DNA of 34,785 nucleotides, taken from an uncultured Bacilli bacterium. Its GTDB lineage: Bacteria > Bacillota_I > Bacilli_A > RF39 > UBA660. The position numbers and the translations under genes are program-made. Of the stretch, positions 31,774 through 34,785 are shown in pieces. The notes under the pieces are model-generated. The model was not told where the DNA came from, did no database searches, and saw only the letters and a list, made by a program, of their open reading frames with translations. Position 1 is the first letter of the stretch; the number at the start of each line of letters is the position of its first letter. The DNA is taken from NCBI GenBank assembly GCA_934120265.1, contig CAKOTU010000010.1, positions 1 through 34,785 of the forward strand. Direction: 5' to 3'.

Positions 31774-32742
31774 ATAAACTAACACATTCTCTAAAGTATA
31801 TACTTTAAATTTAGCTTTCTTACTAACTTTTATAAAACCAAGCCCTACTATAACAATATCTTCGCCATTATCAACATCAAGCTCGTAACATTTATAATCA
31901 TCACCACTAAACGATTTATAATTTCTTTTAATATCTAATTTATTTGAAGCAAAGATAGTTATATTTGTTTTATCTAAGCATTCAACAGAAGCGTACTTAT
32001 CAAGTTCAATAACTTGTTTATTTTTAATTTGAAAAGTTACAGGTTTTATCTCTTTAGTAGGAACTATTTTCTTTAAATCATTACCTTCAACATAATTAAT
32101 AATATTGCCATTATCTAAAAGCCCAGGAGTATCTATTATTGTTAATTCATCATTTAATTTTATTTCAATACTATTTAGAGTTGTTGATGGTAAAATACTA
32201 GTTGTTATTTCTGTTTTATTATCTGAATAATTATATAAAAGTTTATTAATCATTGTAGACTTACCTGCATTAGTAAATCCAACAACATAAACATTACTAC
32301 TTTTTTTATATTTATTTATTTTATAATAAAGTTCATCAAATTGATAATTCTTATAACTGCTTATTATCAAACGATCAATTATATTTAAGTTAAAACGATC
32401 AAGATAAGAAAGTAATTTCTCTTCATATAAAGACTTTGGCATAATATCTCTTTTAGAAAGAACAAGTAAAATATCGTTTGATAATATTTTAGATAAATTA
32501 ACTAGTTCTTCGTTAATATTAAAAACATCAACAACAAGCACTACCAAATCTTTTGTTTTGTTAATATCGTTTAAAATATTAATAAACTCCGCATTATCTT
32601 TTACAACGACTTTGTAATCACCATAGTTTTTAATTCTAAAACATCTCTCGCACAAGTCACTGTCAATTTTTCTAGTATACCCTTCTTTAGTGTTATCATC
32701 ACTTTGTAGTAAAGCACCACAGCCTATACATTTTCTATTCAT
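31753..32742 (-). CDS. yqeH: Circularly permuted ribosome-assembly GTPase YqeH
   Basis: 329 residues. N-terminal zinc finger with CIGC (C5, C8) and CERC (C31, C34). The GTPase motifs run in permuted order: G4 as SKRD (96-99, in place of NKxD), G5 near SSY, G1 GFTNAGKST (155-163) and G3 DTPGL (204-208). A C-terminal domain follows. YqeH is needed for 30S subunit assembly in Bacilli. It overlaps yqeG by 8 bases, the standard Bacilli arrangement. Confidence 0.95.
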   Translation of the reverse strand: MNRKCIGCGALLQSDDNTKEGYTRKIDSDLCERCFRIKNYGDYKVVVKDNAEFINILNDINKTKDLVVLVVDVFNINEELVNLSKILSNDILLVLSKRDIMPKSLYEEKLLSYLDRFNLNIIDRLIISSYKNYQFDELYYKINKYKKSSNVYVVGFTNAGKSTMINKLLYNYSDNKTEITTSILPSTTLNSIEIKLNDELTIIDTPGLLDNGNIINYVEGNDLKKIVPTKEIKPVTFQIKNKQVIELDKYASVECLDKTNITIFASNKLDIKRNYKSFSGDDYKCYELDVDNGEDIVIVGLGFIKVSKKAKFKVYTLENVLVYKRDSLI

Positions 32743-33256
32743 AATATCTACCCTTAGAGAATAAATCTCTATCTCTTAGCTTTTTCATTATTCTTTTTTC
32801 TATCTTTCTTCTAATAGCCGCTAAAAAGAAATCCTTTTTACCTACTGGGTTAACTAAAACAGTTGTTATACCTATTTTATTACCACCTAAAATATCTGTT
32901 AACATTTCATCTCCTATAATTGCGACTTCACTAACATCATACCCATAAACATTTAATACTTGATTAAATTTTTTGATTGATGGTTTTCTAGAAGAAGCCG
33001 AGCAATCTACATTCAATTGATCCTTAAATGGTTTCAAACGTGATTTAGGACTATTAGAAAAAATAACAATCTTAAATCCTTTATGCTTTAGTGATTCAAA
33101 CAATTCTTTTACTTTATTACTAGGTGCCTTCATTTTTATAGGCACAATAGTATTATCTAAATCAAATAATAAACATTTAATGCCACGATTTTTTAGTTTA
33201 TTATAATCAATTGTATATATGCTTTTTTGATATAAATCTGGTACATATTTCTCCAT
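32735..33256 (-). CDS. yqeG: HAD-superfamily phosphatase YqeG
   Basis: 173 residues from the ATG at 33256, preferred over an in-frame ATG at 33313 because GGGAGGT lies 7 bases upstream and the promoter covers the earlier site. HAD motifs: DLDNTIVP (motif I), FSNS (motif II), the lysine in SRKPSIKKF (motif III) and GDEMLTDILGGN (motif IV). The family (HAD IIIA) is a predicted phosphatase, possibly of phosphatidylglycerophosphate or related lipids; the substrate here is not shown. Coupled to yqeH. Confidence 0.93.
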   Translation of the reverse strand: MEKYVPDLYQKSIYTIDYNKLKNRGIKCLLFDLDNTIVPIKMKAPSNKVKELFESLKHKGFKIVIFSNSPKSRLKPFKDQLNVDCSASSRKPSIKKFNQVLNVYGYDVSEVAIIGDEMLTDILGGNKIGITTVLVNPVGKKDFFLAAIRRKIEKRIMKKLRDRDLFSKGRYYE

Positions 33257-33284
33257 AATATACCTCCCACTTCTTATTAATATC

Positions 33285-33313
33285 ATTTTAACATATATAC
33301 ATTTCGTTTTCAA
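33285..33313 (-). promoter_or_regulatory. Promoter of yqeG-yqeH
   Basis: TTGAAA (33308-33313), 17-base spacer ending in TGT, and TAAAAT (33285-33290) on the minus strand; an extended -10. The apparent earlier start at 33313 falls inside it. Confidence 0.7.
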
Positions 33314-33338
33314 TTTATTTAAATCAAGTTTACATCAT

Positions 33339-33806
33339 TTAACGATTTAAAATATATATCATTAAATTTAAATAACCTGCAAATATTAACCACAATAAAT
33401 ATGGTATTTGAAGTAAACCAGCAATTTTATTTTTATCATAAAAATTCTTAATCATAATAATAACTAATATAATTAAAAGAATTATCCAGGTAAATGAAAA
33501 CAATCTTAATTTTAGTCCAAAGAATAATAATGTCCAAAGTGAATTAACAATCAATTGAGCAATATATATTAAATAACTTTTTTCAATATCTAAGCTTTTA
33601 GTTTCACTAACTATATACAAAGATATTGCCATTAAAAAATATAATATTGACCAAGCAATTGGAAAGACAATACCACTCGGACTTAGTGGTGGTCTATTTA
33701 ATGTCATATAATAATCTTTCATATCTGGTATAAAAAAGCTAAATAAACCACCAACTACAAAAGTTACAACTATAAATAAAATTAACTTCTTATAATTTAT
33801 TTTCAT
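33339..33806 (-). CDS. tspO: TspO/MBR family tryptophan-rich sensory protein
   Basis: 155 residues, five membrane helices. Family landmarks: LNRPPLSPSGIVFPIAWSIL (residues 36-55), the QLIVNSLWTLLFFGLKL helix and PYLLWLIFAGYLNL near the C-terminus. TspO binds porphyrins and other hydrophobic ligands and is linked to stress signalling and porphyrin handling. Strong ribosome site AGGAGG. It lies 24 bases after the helical hypothetical gene and may be cotranscribed with it. Confidence 0.95.
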   Translation of the reverse strand: MKINYKKLILFIVVTFVVGGLFSFFIPDMKDYYMTLNRPPLSPSGIVFPIAWSILYFLMAISLYIVSETKSLDIEKSYLIYIAQLIVNSLWTLLFFGLKLRLFSFTWIILLIILVIIMIKNFYDKNKIAGLLQIPYLLWLIFAGYLNLMIYILNR

Positions 33807-33830
33807 AATTTTCCTCCTAAAAAAGAAGAT

Positions 33831-34268
33831 TTATAAAAAGCTCTTTAATCTTTCTATTTCATCTTCTTGGAACTTTAAAAATGATTTAGCAAGATTAAGT
33901 ATCTTCTTATCTGCATCATCTTTATAATTATTTATTTTACTAGAAATATCAACTACCCCCATCGTAAGTCCTTCAATAATCATATGAGCTATTGCTGCAT
34001 CACTATTATCAATCATAGTTTCTTTCTTAATTCCCATGCTTGCACCCATCTTAGCCATAAGACCGCTTTCTTTTAAATCATAGTCATGTTTTTCTATTAA
34101 TTTTTTACTATCTTCTAAATATTTTTCATAACCTTTAATTTCATCTTCTACAACTTTCTTAATTTTATTTTCTTTTCCATTTAAACATTCAATTAACTTA
34201 GTTAAAGAATAACTTCCCATTTCAGCATTTTTATAAATATATTCTAATAATTCTAAATTTTCATCCAT
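33831..34268 (-). CDS. Alpha-helical conserved hypothetical protein
   Basis: 145 residues from the ATG at 34268 (GGTGATAGAA upstream; an in-frame TTG at 34280 has no ribosome site). Four or five amphipathic helices with a central run GLMAKMGASMGIKKETMID and the block MIIEGLTMGVVDISSKIN. Charged and Met-rich, no membrane segment. The shape suggests a ferritin-like or CotF-like four-helix bundle, but I cannot assign a family or function with confidence. It lies between the carboxypeptidase and tspO. Confidence 0.8.
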   Translation of the reverse strand: MDENLELLEYIYKNAEMGSYSLTKLIECLNGKENKIKKVVEDEIKGYEKYLEDSKKLIEKHDYDLKESGLMAKMGASMGIKKETMIDNSDAAIAHMIIEGLTMGVVDISSKINNYKDDADKKILNLAKSFLKFQEDEIERLKSFL

Positions 34269-34311
34269 TTCTATCACCAATTATAATATGGGTAATTTTT
34301 TTATTAAAATA

Positions 34312-34785
34312 CTATAAACTTACATCACCTTTAAAAATATCTGTTAAATGTCTAAAATAAAGTTCAAATAAATTACATTTTTCAACACTTTCTCTAACTG
34401 TAATTGGAACTTCTCTAATCACATTTTCATCTTCTTTTATTTTTAAATTACCAACTATATCTCCTTCTTTTACTGGAGCTTTTACTTTATCAATAGATAT
34501 CTCATATGTTGCATTCTTTTTATTAGTACCTTTTTTATTTAAAAAACTAACTTCATTTAAGGGAACTAAATCTACAAACTTATTTTTTCCTTTTTCTACT
34601 TCTATTGTTTTAATAACACTATCTTTATCAAGCATTATTTCAACTTCATATTGCGCAAAAGCGTAATCTAACATCTCACTTATTTCTTGATTTCTTGTTT
34701 TACTATCAGGTTCTCCCATTGCAACTGCAAGAAATCTTGAACTACCTTTTTTAGCAGTTGCAGTTAAACAATAACCTGCAGAAGC
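34312..34785 (-). CDS. D-alanyl-D-alanine carboxypeptidase, C-terminal part (5' end outside the window)
   Basis: 157 residues of a penicillin-binding protein 5 type carboxypeptidase; the frame is open through the right edge. The first residues read ASAGYCLTATAKKGSSRFLA followed by VAMGEPDSKTRNQE, the conserved segment after the KTG box in DacA-family enzymes. The PBP5 C-terminal beta domain (IEVEKGKNKFVDLVPL, VKEGDIVGNLKI) ends without a clear amphipathic anchor, although the last residues FELYFRHLTDIF could serve that role. It trims pentapeptides in peptidoglycan. The catalytic serine motif is outside the window. Confidence 0.93.
   Translation of the reverse strand, partial: ASAGYCLTATAKKGSSRFLAVAMGEPDSKTRNQEISEMLDYAFAQYEVEIMLDKDSVIKTIEVEKGKNKFVDLVPLNEVSFLNKKGTNKKNATYEISIDKVKAPVKEGDIVGNLKIKEDENVIREVPITVRESVEKCNLFELYFRHLTDIFKGDVSL

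Noticed and set aside
1..34785. CRISPR arrays, tRNA or rRNA genes
   Set aside because: No regularly spaced repeats, cloverleaf with a conserved T-arm, or rRNA signature was seen on either strand.

Overview
The window is very AT-rich (roughly 30% G+C by eye) and gene-dense, with almost everything on the minus strand. It uses the standard bacterial code, with TGA as a stop. The gene content points to a Bacillota bacterium of the Bacilli type: a ymfF/ymfH M16 peptidase pair, a Gram-positive division cluster (murG-murB-divIB-ftsA-ftsZ), the yqeG-yqeH pair, TspO, and sspI, a small acid-soluble spore protein. An anaerobic or microaerobic life is suggested by a six-subunit-type Rnf operon. The assignment to Bacilli is inference; no rRNA or tRNA gene is visible.

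Layout from left to right: the 5' tip of an unknown gene; ymfH and ymfF; a hypothetical protein; a dicarboxylate/amino-acid symporter-like protein whose Shine-Dalgarno sequence lies in a strong hairpin; a thiol operon (cysteine desulfurase, thioredoxin, CcdA/DsbD-like protein); a DUF1016-type nuclease inserted next to ftsZ; the division cluster; an ABC-2 exporter; yigZ; pilin gene 1; a small membrane protein; sspI; two pseudopilins; dnaE; rpmB; pilin gene 2; dinD; the rnf operon; herA; yqeH and yqeG; tspO; a helical hypothetical protein; and the C-terminal end of a D-Ala-D-Ala carboxypeptidase running off the right edge. No gap exceeds about 300 bases. The larger ones (24-276, 17836-18088, 23845-24083, 24903-25154) hold promoters, leaders and repeats, described below.

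Two regions stand out. First, the two large pilin genes share a 170-bp 5'-leader module. It begins exactly at the start site predicted from two unrelated promoters, is closed by a perfect 10-bp helix, contains a nine-G run and a terminator-like hairpin, and ends just before the ribosome binding site. It looks like a structured regulatory RNA that I do not recognise. The pilin coding regions then share their first ~150 codons and diverge completely afterwards, with an anomalous base composition at the 3' ends.

Second, the rnf operon is remodelled. RnfD carries two RnfG-type FMN-binding domains as a C-terminal fusion. The normal rnfG position holds only a 31-codon membrane-anchor ORF. RnfB is cut down to 88 residues with a single four-cysteine cluster. 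A previously hidden 34-codon cysteine-rich membrane ORF sits between rnfA and rnfB, overlapping both by one to four bases.

Two single-gene accessory inserts (DUF1016 nuclease after ftsZ, dinD after rnfB) are preceded by the same ~60-bp sequence, which suggests a shared mobile or regulatory cassette.
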